DNA of 64,000 nucleotides from Verrucomicrobiota bacterium JB022 (GTDB lineage: Bacteria > Verrucomicrobiota > Verrucomicrobiia > Opitutales > Oceanipulchritudinaceae). Under the pieces are notes generated by a model. That model did no database searches. It saw nothing but the letters and a program-made list of their open reading frames with translations, and had not been told where the DNA came from. The stretch lies in assembly GCA_030673845.1 (NCBI GenBank), contig JAUTCQ010000013.1, positions 309,598 to 373,597 on the forward strand, given 5' to 3'. The position numbers and the translations under genes are program-made. This document shows, in pieces, positions 26,986-35,061 of the stretch (within the stretch, counting starts at the first letter, position 1; each line of letters opens with the position of its first letter).

Positions 26986-28695
26986 ATGTCTGCGACGCCT
27001 GAAGTTTCCGCCGTCCCGCACCCGCCCTCGCAAGCTACGAACGAGCGGCGCCACGTGAAGCCGCCCGCTGGGGAAGGCTTTGTCTGGCTCACGGCCATGG
27101 GCCTGGGGGTGGGCATCATCATGATTCTCGGCCTGCTCGCGCTGATCCTCTTCAAGGGGGTGCAGACGTTCTGGCCGCGCGACATCCACGTCGTGCACGT
27201 GGCCGAAGAGTCGCCCTTCACCCTGGGGGGGCGCACGACCTTTGCCGGCTCCATCGCCGACGAGCGTTACAAGCGCCTCGCCTCGCCGGAGGGCGAAGAG
27301 CAGGCGCGCGAATACCAGTTTTTCGTGGGCAACCGCGACACCTTCGGCCTCAGCTTCTTTTACGTCGACGAAGACGCGATCGTGAGCTGGGAGCAGCCCC
27401 AGGAGCTGATGCAGGCCGAGCGCCTGAGCTGGGGCGACGCGATTTTTTACCCCGTCAGCATCACCAAGGCCGACGGCAGCGTGATCGGGGTCGAGGAAAC
27501 GGGCTTCCCCACGACGCTGCGTCACATCATGAAGGATGCGCACGAGCGGCGGGAGCAGATCCGCGAGATCAATCGCAACGAGATCGGCCCCATCAGCCAC
27601 GAGATCGTCGAAACAGAGCGCCGCATCCGCCTGCTCAAGGAAGAGGGCGCCACGGCCGAAGACCCTCGCATCCAGAGCCTCCAGACCGGGATTGCGAAGT
27701 TGCAGGCCGAGAGCCGCCACCTGCAGGAAAAGGTGACGCAGCTCCGCGCCCGCAACGAGGTGGAGCAGTTCACTACCCGCCTCGTCAGTGGCGAGGAAAA
27801 GACGGAGCCGGTCAGTAACTTTGTCAAGATATGGCAGCCCAACGAGATGGGCTTCTTCGCCAAGCTCGGCTGGTTCTTCGGCGACTTCTGGAGCTTTATC
27901 TCCGAAGAGCCCCGCGAGGCCAATACCGAGGGCGGCATCTTCCCCACGATTTTCGGCACCGTGGTGCTCGTCATGATGATGAGTGCCGCCGTGATGCCCT
28001 TTGGGGTGATCGCCGCGATCTACCTGCGTGAATACGCCACTCAAGGGCCCTTCGTGCAGATGGTGCGCATCTCGATCAACAACCTGGCGGGCGTGCCCTC
28101 CATCGTCTACGGCGTGTTCGGCCTCGGCTTTTTCGTCTACTTCCTCGGTGGCACGATCGACGAGCTGTTCTTCCCCAACCACGAAAGCGCCGTCTTCAAA
28201 TCCGGCGGGGTGCTCTGGGCGGCCCTCACGCTCGCGCTGATGACTGTGCCCGTGGTGGTCGTCGCGACCGAAGAAGCCTTTGCGGCCGTGCCGGCGGGCC
28301 TGCGCGAAGCCTCCCTCGCCTGCGGCGCCTCCAAGTGGCAGACGATCCAGCGCGTGGTGCTGCCTGCCGCCGCCCCCGGAATGCTCACGGGCCTGATCCT
28401 CGCCATTGCGCGTGGGGCCGGTGAAGTCGCGCCGCTGATGCTCGTGGGCGTGGTCAAGCTCGCTCCCAGCCTCCCGCTCGACGGTCAGGCGCCGTTTGTA
28501 CACTTCGAGCGCAAGTTCATGCACCTCGGTTTCCACATTTTCGACCTCGGCTTTCAGTCGCCCGACTCCGAGGCCGCCAAGCCGATGGTATTTGCCACCA
28601 CGTTCCTGCTCATCATGCTGGTCGTCGTGCTGAACCTCGGTGCGATCCTCATTCGCGAACGCCTCCGCAAAAAGTACGCCTACGGCAGCTTCTAA
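26986..28695 (+). CDS. pstA: Phosphate ABC transporter permease PstA, with extended N-terminal region
   Basis: 569 aa against about 300 in E. coli. One helix (about residues 32-52, LTAMGLGVGIIMILGLLALI) is followed by about 240 periplasmic residues. These include a coiled-coil stretch around ETERRIRLLKEEGATAEDP, then the permease core from about residue 320. The EAA loop is ASLACGASKWQTIQRVVLPAAAPG. Both permeases in this operon are enlarged in the same place, so the two extra domains probably contact each other or PstS. Translation is likely coupled with pstC, from which it is separated by 5 bp. Confidence 0.92.
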   Translation: MSATPEVSAVPHPPSQATNERRHVKPPAGEGFVWLTAMGLGVGIIMILGLLALILFKGVQTFWPRDIHVVHVAEESPFTLGGRTTFAGSIADERYKRLASPEGEEQAREYQFFVGNRDTFGLSFFYVDEDAIVSWEQPQELMQAERLSWGDAIFYPVSITKADGSVIGVEETGFPTTLRHIMKDAHERREQIREINRNEIGPISHEIVETERRIRLLKEEGATAEDPRIQSLQTGIAKLQAESRHLQEKVTQLRARNEVEQFTTRLVSGEEKTEPVSNFVKIWQPNEMGFFAKLGWFFGDFWSFISEEPREANTEGGIFPTIFGTVVLVMMMSAAVMPFGVIAAIYLREYATQGPFVQMVRISINNLAGVPSIVYGVFGLGFFVYFLGGTIDELFFPNHESAVFKSGGVLWAALTLALMTVPVVVVATEEAFAAVPAGLREASLACGASKWQTIQRVVLPAAAPGMLTGLILAIARGAGEVAPLMLVGVVKLAPSLPLDGQAPFVHFERKFMHLGFHIFDLGFQSPDSEAAKPMVFATTFLLIMLVVVLNLGAILIRERLRKKYAYGSF

Positions 28696-28716
28696 CCCCC
28701 TTTCCCGCCCGCGCAC

Positions 28717-29547
28717 ATGGCCCAAGTCCCGCACATTCAGATGCCGCACCGCTCCCAGGAGGAAGTGGCGGCCAGCCGCAAGCCCTCGCCGGATGAGAAG
28801 TTTATCCAGGTGAAGGACCTCTCTTTCTGGTACGGCGAAAAGCAGGTGCTCTTCGACCTGAACCTCGACATCCCCAAGCACCGCGTCACGGCCTTCATCG
28901 GCCCCTCCGGTTGCGGCAAGTCGACCCTGCTGCGCAACTTCAACCGCCTCAATGACCTCGTGGAAGGCGTGCGCCACACGGGCGACATCACCATCGGCGG
29001 CAACAGCATTTACGACGAAAAGCTCGACGTCATCACCCTGCGCAAGCGCGTGGGCATGGTCTTCCAGAAGTACAACCCCTTCCCGAAGTCGATCTACGAA
29101 AACGTCATTTTCAGCAAGCGCATCGCTGGCGTCACCAAGAAGAGCGAGCTGGACGAAGTCGTCGTGCGCAGCCTGCAAGGCGCCGCCCTCTGGGACGAGG
29201 TGAAGGACCGCCTGCACGACAGCGCGCTCGGCCTCTCCGGCGGCCAGATGCAGCGCCTCTGCATCGCCCGCGCCATCGCCAACGACCCGCCCGTGCTGTT
29301 GATGGACGAGCCCTGCTCGGCGCTCGACCCCATCGCCTCCAGCAAGATCGAGGAGCTGATCCACCAGCTCAAGGACCGCTACACCATCGTCATCGTGACG
29401 CACAACATGCAGCAGGCCGCTCGGGTGAGCGACCGCACGGCCTTCTTCTACCTCGGCAAGCTGATCGAATACGACGAGACCGAGAGCATTTTCCTCCACC
29501 CGCAAAACCCGCAGACGGAGGCCTACGTCTCCGGCAGCATCGGTTAA
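28717..29547 (+). CDS. pstB: Phosphate ABC transporter ATP-binding protein
   Basis: 276 aa, cytoplasmic ATPase of the Pst system. Walker A is GPSGCGKST, the signature is LSGGQMQRL, Walker B is [12 protein letters not shown] and the switch His is in [13 protein letters not shown]. These are the exact PstB family forms. About 20 extra N-terminal residues precede the ABC fold. It closes the pstSCAB operon and is followed by a terminator. No phoU follows, and no phoB/phoR is in the window. Confidence 0.97.
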   Translation: MAQVPHIQMPHRSQEEVAASRKPSPDEKFIQVKDLSFWYGEKQVLFDLNLDIPKHRVTAFIGPSGCGKSTLLRNFNRLNDLVEGVRHTGDITIGGNSIYDEKLDVITLRKRVGMVFQKYNPFPKSIYENVIFSKRIAGVTKKSELDEVVVRSLQGAALWDEVKDRLHDSALGLSGGQMQRLCIARAIANDPPVLLMDEPCSALDPIASSKIEELIHQLKDRYTIVIVTHNMQQAARVSDRTAFFYLGKLIEYDETESIFLHPQNPQTEAYVSGSIG

Positions 29548-29572
29548 GCGAGGCCGGCCGGCTTCACCTTTC

Positions 29573-29600
29573 AAGCTGCTCCCATGTGGGCAGCTTTTTT
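29573..29600 (+). terminator. Rho-independent terminator of the pst operon
   Basis: The stem AAGCTG/CAGCTT, with an inner CCCA/TGGG, is followed by a run of T. It lies 25 bp after the pstB stop. Confidence 0.85.
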
Positions 29601-29636
29601 GGTGTGATATAAGTGCTTATTTGTTCACGCCTGTTG

Positions 29637-29665
29637 TTGACCGACTTGTTCGCAGCTCCTAGCCT
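29637..29665 (+). promoter_or_regulatory. Putative promoter of the VOC gene
   Basis: TTGACC (29637-29642), a 17-bp spacer and TAGCCT (29660-29665). The start codon is 29 bp further on. Confidence 0.45.
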
Positions 29666-29694
29666 GCGTGTAAACATATTCACGCATTGCTCAC

Positions 29695-30072
29695 ATGAAG
29701 ATTCTTGGCACGGACTTTTTCTCCTACGAGGTTTCCGACCTCGCTCGCTCGATTGAATTTTACCGAGACCTCTTGGGCTTGAAGCTGACGGAAGACGGCT
29801 CCGAGCATGGCTTCGTCGAATTCGACGTGCCGCCCAGCAGCCTCGCGCTGATCGCGGCTCCCATTATCATGAACCGCCCTCCGCAACCGGGCGGCAGCAT
29901 GATCTGGCTCGCGGTGCCCGACATGGCGGCAGCCGTCGCCGAGCTGAAGGAGCGCGGGGTGACCGTCGTGATGGAACCGATGGAGACGCCCGTCTGCTTC
30001 ATGTGCGGCTTCCTCGACCCCGACGGCAACACCATCGGCCTCCACCAACGCAAAGACGGCACCGCGGGGTGA
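29695..30072 (+). CDS. VOC (glyoxalase/bleomycin-resistance) family protein
   Basis: 125 aa, one VOC domain made of two beta-alpha-beta-beta-beta modules. Landmarks are YEVSDLARSIEFYRDLLGLKL at the N-terminus, WLAVPDMAAAVAELKERGV at the start of the second module, and the closing FLDPDGNTIGLHQ. VOC proteins coordinate a divalent metal and act as lyases, dioxygenases or binding proteins; which one applies here cannot be said. It is a single gene with its own promoter between the pst operon and the convergent PstS2 operon. Confidence 0.85.
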   Translation: MKILGTDFFSYEVSDLARSIEFYRDLLGLKLTEDGSEHGFVEFDVPPSSLALIAAPIIMNRPPQPGGSMIWLAVPDMAAAVAELKERGVTVVMEPMETPVCFMCGFLDPDGNTIGLHQRKDGTAG

Positions 30073-30100
30073 GGCTCATTCAGGTCCCTTTTCGCCTACC

Positions 30101-30226
30101 GCGCTTTGAAGTGCCGCGCTCTGCGCCGATCTGGATCTTCGTCTTCGATGGGGATGGGAGCTGGTTCAACTATTGGATGCGACTCGAAAAACCAGATCTG
30201 GGCGGAGCCCAGCACTCCCAGAGCGC
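30101..30226. repeat. REP-like paired palindrome, family A copy 2
   Basis: Inverted arms begin GCGCTTTGAAGTG and end CACTCCCAGAGCGC. The hairpin stems differ from copy 1: GCGC-TCT-GCGC on the left and CTGGGC-GGA-GCCCAG on the right. The GATCTGG/CCAGATC inner borders are conserved. Confidence 0.75.
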
Positions 30227-30270
30227 CATAGAATAAGCGATTTCGTATTTTATTTATCGCTACCAAGCAG

Positions 30271-30300
30271 AAACGCCAGTCCTGGGGAGGACTGGCGTTT
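30271..30300. terminator. Bidirectional hairpin between the convergent VOC and double-PstS genes
   Basis: AAACGCCAGTCCT-GGGG-AGGACTGGCGTTT is a perfect 13-bp stem with a 4-nt loop. It lies 29 bp beyond the stop of the minus-strand gene. The A and T ends give a short U-tract on either strand. Confidence 0.75.
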
Positions 30301-30329
30301 GGGGTGGAGTGTGAACGTACAGAGAAGTC

Positions 30330-32396
30330 TTAGAGGCCGACTTTCTTCAGTTCGGTGGCCTTCATCGTGGCATTGACGGGGTAGTAGCCGTCTTTCATCA
30401 CGAGGGCCTGGCCTTCGGCGCTGTAAATAAAGCGCAGGAATTCGCGCGTCAGAGGTGAGAGGCCTTCTTGCTGGTTGTAGTTAATAACCAAATACAAGGC
30501 GCGGGCGAGGGGATAAGTGCCACTGAAGGCAGTTTCTTCGCTCGGGGCGATGGCTGAGGCTCCGGTGCGACCCGAGACAGGCAGGGCGGCGACATTGGGC
30601 GTGCGGTAGCCGATACCGCTGTAGCCGATGGCAAATTTGTCGGCCCCGACGGCTTCGACCACCGCCTCGGAGGAGGCCAGCTCGCTGTTGCTCGGCTTGA
30701 AGTCGCCGGCGGCGAGCACCTGATCCTTGAACATGCCGTAAGTGCCGGAGGCGCGGTTGCGGCTGTAGACGCGGATGGGTGCGTTGGCCCACTCGCCGGT
30801 CAGGCCCAGCTGGCCCCAGGTGGTGATGTCTTCTTCGCCACCGCGTGCGCGGGTGCTGGAAAAAATGGCGTCGAGCTGTTCAAGCGTGAGGCCGCGCTGC
30901 AACAGCGGGTTGCTCGGGTGCACGTAGAGCGCGAGAGCGTCGACGGCCACGCGCAGCTGGGTGGGCTCGTAACCAAAGCGCTGCTTGAAGGCGGCGATCT
31001 CGTCGGCCTTGAGCGGGCGCGACATGGGGCCGACCTCGGCGGAGCCTTCCATCAGCGCGGGCACGGCGGTGGACGAGCCGCGGCCTTGGTGCAGTACGCG
31101 CAGGCCTTGGTGGTAGCCGCGGAAGGTGGCCTCCCACAGGCCCATCATGTTATCCATCGTGTCTGAGCCGACGGAGCGCAGGCGGCCTTGCAGATCGGCC
31201 TCCGGCTCATAGGCGCCGAGAGCGGCAATTGCCGGGGGCAGGGGCTTGGCTTCGGCCACTTGCAGGCCCAGCTTGGCCAGTTGCTCGGCGGCCTGCTTGG
31301 GGGTCAGCGGGTAGTAACCGTCTTGCGTGACGAGCTGCTGCCCCTCGCGGCTGAGAATAAAGGTCACGAACTCGCGCTGGAGGTCGCTCGGGGGCGTATT
31401 GGGCGCGATGTTGAGCGCAAGGTTGAGGAAGCGGGCCAGCGCGTAGTTGCCGGAGGCGGCATCCTCTTCGGTGGGCTGGTAGGCACGGCTGGCGGCATTG
31501 GCCTTCAGCGGTACGGTGGCGACGGCGGGCGTGCGGTAGCCGATGCCGGAGTAACCGATGCCGTAGCGGTCGTTGCCGACGGCATCGACGACTTCGGCCG
31601 AGCCGACCTGCTCGCGCACGCCGGGGCGGTATTCCCCGCGTTGCAGGGCCTCGTCGCGGAAAAAGCCGTAGGTGCCGGAAGCGTTATTGCGGCCGTAGGG
31701 GTTGATGGGCGCGTTGGCCCACTCGCCGGTCAGCCCCAGCTGGCCCCAGGTGGTGATGGCTTCGCCGTGGCCGCGGGCGCGGGTGCTGGAGAAAATGGCG
31801 TCGAGCTCGGCCAAAGTCAGGCCGCGCTGGGCGATGGGGTTGCTGGGGTGCACGTAGATGCCGAGGGCGTCGAGGGCCACGCGGATCTGGGTAGGCGGGT
31901 AGCCGTAGCGTTGCTGGAAGGCGGCGATCTCGTCCTGTTTCAGCTCGCGCGACATGGGCCCGACTTCGGCGGAGCCTTCCATCAGTGCGGGGATGGCGGT
32001 AGAGGAGCCGCGGCCTTGGTGCAATACGTTGAGCCGGCGGTGGTACTGGCGGAAGAGGCCTTCCCACAGCTCCATCATCTTGTCCATCGTATCGGAGCCG
32101 ACCGAGCGCAGGCGGCCGCTGACGGCGACTTGCGGCTGGTAGCTGGGCAGCATCGGCTTGGGCGCTTCGGCGGCGGGCGCGGGAGCCGGGGGCGGCGTAA
32201 CGGGGGCCGGTGCCGGAGTGGGGGCAGGCGCGATCGGGGCCGGGCGTGGTGTGGTTCCCGTTTGGCTGGCGGGAGTCGCACGGGCCGGCGTGGAGGTGGC
32301 GGGCCCGTCGGTCTGGCAACCGGAGAAGGCGGCGAGCAGGGCAAAGAGGGAAAGCGCCCGTACGCGCCCGGAGAGAGGCGAGGCAGAGTTCGTCAT
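30330..32396 (-). CDS. Tandem double-PstS lipoprotein
   Basis: 688 aa from the ATG at 32396. A lipoprotein signal ends at FSGC (Cys27). A Pro/Ala-rich linker (about 30-85) leads to two complete PstS domains, roughly 93-395 and 403-688. Each repeats the same phosphate loops: SVGSDTM (98 and 408), GRGSSTA, GPMSR, then a GRNNASGTYGFF/SRNRASGTYGMF loop, and GIGYSGIGYRTP. The repeat offset is 310 residues, and the halves are more alike to each other than to the pstS at 23.6 kb. Both ligand sites look intact. It is the last gene of a three-gene operon with the roadblock and FGE-like genes. No permease is adjacent, so a sensor or storage role is plausible. Confidence 0.9.
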   Translation of the reverse strand: MTNSASPLSGRVRALSLFALLAAFSGCQTDGPATSTPARATPASQTGTTPRPAPIAPAPTPAPAPVTPPPAPAPAAEAPKPMLPSYQPQVAVSGRLRSVGSDTMDKMMELWEGLFRQYHRRLNVLHQGRGSSTAIPALMEGSAEVGPMSRELKQDEIAAFQQRYGYPPTQIRVALDALGIYVHPSNPIAQRGLTLAELDAIFSSTRARGHGEAITTWGQLGLTGEWANAPINPYGRNNASGTYGFFRDEALQRGEYRPGVREQVGSAEVVDAVGNDRYGIGYSGIGYRTPAVATVPLKANAASRAYQPTEEDAASGNYALARFLNLALNIAPNTPPSDLQREFVTFILSREGQQLVTQDGYYPLTPKQAAEQLAKLGLQVAEAKPLPPAIAALGAYEPEADLQGRLRSVGSDTMDNMMGLWEATFRGYHQGLRVLHQGRGSSTAVPALMEGSAEVGPMSRPLKADEIAAFKQRFGYEPTQLRVAVDALALYVHPSNPLLQRGLTLEQLDAIFSSTRARGGEEDITTWGQLGLTGEWANAPIRVYSRNRASGTYGMFKDQVLAAGDFKPSNSELASSEAVVEAVGADKFAIGYSGIGYRTPNVAALPVSGRTGASAIAPSEETAFSGTYPLARALYLVINYNQQEGLSPLTREFLRFIYSAEGQALVMKDGYYPVNATMKATELKKVGL

Positions 32397-32442
32397 GGCA
32401 GCGGTCGAGATAAGGTGGCGACAGTCGGGAAACGCGGAGGCC

Positions 32443-34452
32443 TTACGGGGCTTCCGGAGCATAGGGATCAACATCGCGCACCACGCGGAAGCCGATGTAG
32501 TTGGCGCCCGCGCTGGGCGAGCTGCCCCAGCGGTTGGCGCTGCGGGCCTTGTCGGCCTCGTCGTACCAGGAGCCGCCGCGCAGCGCTTTCAGCGCGAGGT
32601 CGATCCGCGAAAAGCTGTCTTGCGTGGCGCCGGTCGGGTTTTCGACCGCTTCACTCGCGTAGGGGCCAAACCAGTCGGCCGTCCACTCCCACACGTTGCC
32701 ATGCAGGTCGTAGAGGCCCCAGGCGTTGGGGGTAAAGCTGCCGACCGGGGCGGGCGCGTTGGCCGGGTTACGCTCCTGGTCGTAGACTTGTGCCTGCGTG
32801 CCATCGAGAGCGGGGCCAGAGCTGAAGGCGCTCTTCGAGCCTGCGCGGGCGGCGTATTCCCACTCGGCTTCGGTCGGCAGGCGGTAGCGGTGGCCTTCCA
32901 GCTCGCTCAGCTTGTCGGCAAAGGCCTTGGCCTGTTCCCAACTAACGGAATGGACCGGCAGGTCGGGCCCGGCGAAACCTTCGTCGTTCACGGCAACGCC
33001 TTCGCCCATCACGGCGCGCCATTGGGCCTGCGTCACCTCCGTCGTGCCCATGAAGAAGGGCTCGGTGAGGGTGACTTCGTGCACGATTTCGTCGGCATCG
33101 CGGCGGGCTTCGCTGGTCGGCGAGCCCATCGTAAAGGTACCGGCGGGGATGAGCGCGAGCTGCATGCCCACGCTGTTTTCGATCGTGGTGCCCGGCTCGG
33201 CGGCAAAGCGATGGAGAAAGGCGGCGGCCTCGGCGTTTTTGGGGTCGAGGCGGAGCAGGTCGCGGTAAAAGATCTCGGCGGTGGCGGTCTCCCGGGTGGT
33301 GGCGGCGGTCCGGGCCAGGCCCAGGATTTCGCGCTGCAGGGCGGCGGGCAGGCGTTCCATGCCTTCGGCGGCAGTGCGGGTCAGCCGCACGGCTTCGCGA
33401 AAGTCCTGACGATCGCGGGCCTGCAGGGCACCTTCCATGTTTTGCTGGATCTCTCCCCAGGTCTGTTGCGCATAGTTTTCCGGGTTGCGGATGGCGACGG
33501 CCTGCTCGGCGTGGTTGAGGCGGGCTTCGGCACTTTGCAGGGCCGCTTGGCCATAGGCGTCGCGCGCTTCCGTCCAGCGGCGGAGGGCTTCCTCGTGCTG
33601 GCCGTTGCTGCTGGCGGCCTCGGCGGCGCTGGCGGCGGCAAAGCCTTTCGCGACGAGAGGGGCGGAGTTGACTCCGGACGGGGCGGGCTGGCGGGCGAGC
33701 TGGCCCAGCTCGGTGGCCTCGGCGCGCATGCGGGCGGCCTGGGCGGCAAAATCGACGGGTACGGCCGGTTCCGGGGTCGGCTGGACGACCGGAGCGGCGG
33801 GCACTGGCTCGGGGGCCGACTTGCTACCCATCGCAAAAAAGATGGCTCCGCCCATCGCGAGCAGGGCTACAACGGCTGCACCGCCGATCAGGATCAGCGG
33901 GGTGGAGTTGCTGCGCTTGGCGGCACGGGTCGGGGTGGCGGTTGCCGGTTGCGTGCCGGAGCGGCTGGCGGCGGGCGCCCCGGCGGGGGCGGTGCCCGAG
34001 TCGTCGCTGATCTTGAGAAATACGGTTTCCGAGCGCTTGACCGGGGCGGCCCCTCCGGCGGCGGGCGTGGCGGAGCGCAGGCGCGAGGCGAGGCGCTTCA
34101 GGCGTTCGCCACTCAGCAGGTCGTTAAACGCCTTCAGCTCGTAGCTCGGGTCGAGCACCGCGATGGCGATCAGCTCGTGCGCACGGCAGAGGATCACGTT
34201 GTAGTCCTGAAAGCGCAGAAAGACTTCGCTCGACTCCGGATAATAGGCGTCGATGGCGTGGTAGGCATTCTGGACCCAGGTGGAGGCCGTTTCGAGGTCC
34301 ACGCCGTCCGGCAGGTCACGCGTCTTTTCGCTCAGGATGCCGCCCTGCGGGTCGAGCACGGCGTAGCCGAGCACGGCAGGCGACTCCGCCAGCGCGGCCT
34401 CGTAGTGCTGCAGCCATTCGGCCTGCTCGGGGGTGTTCGGGTCAGTTTTCAA
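32443..34452 (-). CDS. Single-pass membrane protein: roadblock-like N-terminus, FGE-like C-terminus
   Basis: 669 aa. Residues 1-125 have a roadblock/LC7-like pattern (SPAVLGYAVLDPQGGIL, then ELIAIAVLDP) resembling the small protein encoded upstream. One transmembrane helix spans about 184-208. A helical, repeat-like stretch covers 235-415. Residues 423-665 are an FGE-sulfatase/SUMF1 domain (LIPAGTFTMGSP, EVTQAQWRAVMG, RLPTEAEWEYAARAG, LHGNVWEWTADWFG, LRGGSW). The cysteines that make true FGE catalytic are absent after RGGSW, so this is a C-type-lectin-like binding or scaffold domain. Predicted topology puts the roadblock part inside and the FGE-like part outside. It overlaps the upstream gene by 11 nt and precedes the double-PstS gene by 46 bp. 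Confidence 0.82.
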   Translation of the reverse strand: MKTDPNTPEQAEWLQHYEAALAESPAVLGYAVLDPQGGILSEKTRDLPDGVDLETASTWVQNAYHAIDAYYPESSEVFLRFQDYNVILCRAHELIAIAVLDPSYELKAFNDLLSGERLKRLASRLRSATPAAGGAAPVKRSETVFLKISDDSGTAPAGAPAASRSGTQPATATPTRAAKRSNSTPLILIGGAAVVALLAMGGAIFFAMGSKSAPEPVPAAPVVQPTPEPAVPVDFAAQAARMRAEATELGQLARQPAPSGVNSAPLVAKGFAAASAAEAASSNGQHEEALRRWTEARDAYGQAALQSAEARLNHAEQAVAIRNPENYAQQTWGEIQQNMEGALQARDRQDFREAVRLTRTAAEGMERLPAALQREILGLARTAATTRETATAEIFYRDLLRLDPKNAEAAAFLHRFAAEPGTTIENSVGMQLALIPAGTFTMGSPTSEARRDADEIVHEVTLTEPFFMGTTEVTQAQWRAVMGEGVAVNDEGFAGPDLPVHSVSWEQAKAFADKLSELEGHRYRLPTEAEWEYAARAGSKSAFSSGPALDGTQAQVYDQERNPANAPAPVGSFTPNAWGLYDLHGNVWEWTADWFGPYASEAVENPTGATQDSFSRIDLALKALRGGSWYDEADKARSANRWGSSPSAGANYIGFRVVRDVDPYAPEAP

Positions 34453-34723
34453 GGTACTCGACTCCGATGTTTTTCTTGTTGCCGGGTACGAAGAGCGCGC
34501 GGTGGTCGGGCCCCGCTACCATTACATCCACGAGACCCTTGAGGCCCAGGCTCTGGCCGATCGCTTGCCCGATCTCGATGAAGCTGTTGGTGATCATGGG
34601 CAGCTCATCGTTTTCCTGCCCATCGCCAGCGAGGATCTCGCCCTGCGCATCGCACTCCACATAAGAGATCATCCCGGGAGCGTTGCGCCATTCTTCGTTC
34701 GAACGGTTGCGGATAAAGGACAT
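34442..34723 (-). CDS. Small roadblock/LC7-like protein
   Basis: 93 aa. The start is the ATG at 34723, before SFIRNRSNEEWRNAPG; the longer frame is unlikely. The pattern PGMISYVECDAQGEIL, a long amphipathic helix (PMITNSFIEIGQAIGQSL) and VDVMVAGPDHRALFVP fit the roadblock fold of about 90-120 residues. It aligns with the N-terminus of the next gene (PAVLGYAVLDPQGGIL). Roadblock proteins dimerise and regulate small Ras-like GTPases such as MglA. No such GTPase is in the window. It is the first gene of the operon with the membrane FGE-like protein and the tandem PstS lipoprotein. Confidence 0.65.
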   Translation of the reverse strand: MSFIRNRSNEEWRNAPGMISYVECDAQGEILAGDGQENDELPMITNSFIEIGQAIGQSLGLKGLVDVMVAGPDHRALFVPGNKKNIGVEYLEN

Positions 34724-35061
34724 GGCTTTCGCAGCTGAATGAAAGCGGCGCGAGGGAAACCCCAGCCAGGAGCCCCTGCCCACCATGCCGCATTAAGCCC
34801 CCCGCCTTGGGCATTGTCTACCCTTTTACCCCTAGGGGCGAAGAGTTTACACAACCGTAAATTACCCACCCCAAAACGACACGGGATTTTCACCTTCGGC
34901 CCTCGCAGGTTCTTCCTCGGGCCCTTATAAGCGGTACGCGTACGGCTCGACATTTGCGAACGGCTGTGGTTGATTGGGCGTCTGGACTTGATCCTTAACC
35001 GACAGGTACCAACCATGAAATACCGGACGATAGACACACGCCGGAGCGAAGGAGGGGCTGC
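34724..35061. other. Divergent intergenic region between the roadblock and pan operons
   Basis: These 338 bp contain no coding frame of merit. They must hold promoters for both operons. Candidate elements are TTTACG and TAGACA on the minus strand near 34810-34865, and TTGATC near 34990 on the plus strand. None has convincing spacing. No riboswitch was recognised. The only clear signal is the Shine-Dalgarno AAGGAGG at 35049-35055 for panB. Confidence 0.5.

Noticed and set aside
23555..29574. Long antisense frames across pstS, pstC, pstA and pstB
   Set aside because: Low-complexity Ala/Asp/Glu/His composition and no motifs; the plus-strand genes are full-length Pst components.
32443..34452. 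Calling the FGE-domain protein a sulfatase-modifying enzyme
   Set aside because: The catalytic cysteines are absent and no sulfatase lies nearby.
31188..34542. Plus-strand open frames opposite the double-PstS and FGE-like genes
   Set aside because: Gly/Ala/Arg-rich shadow translations of strongly coding minus-strand sequence.
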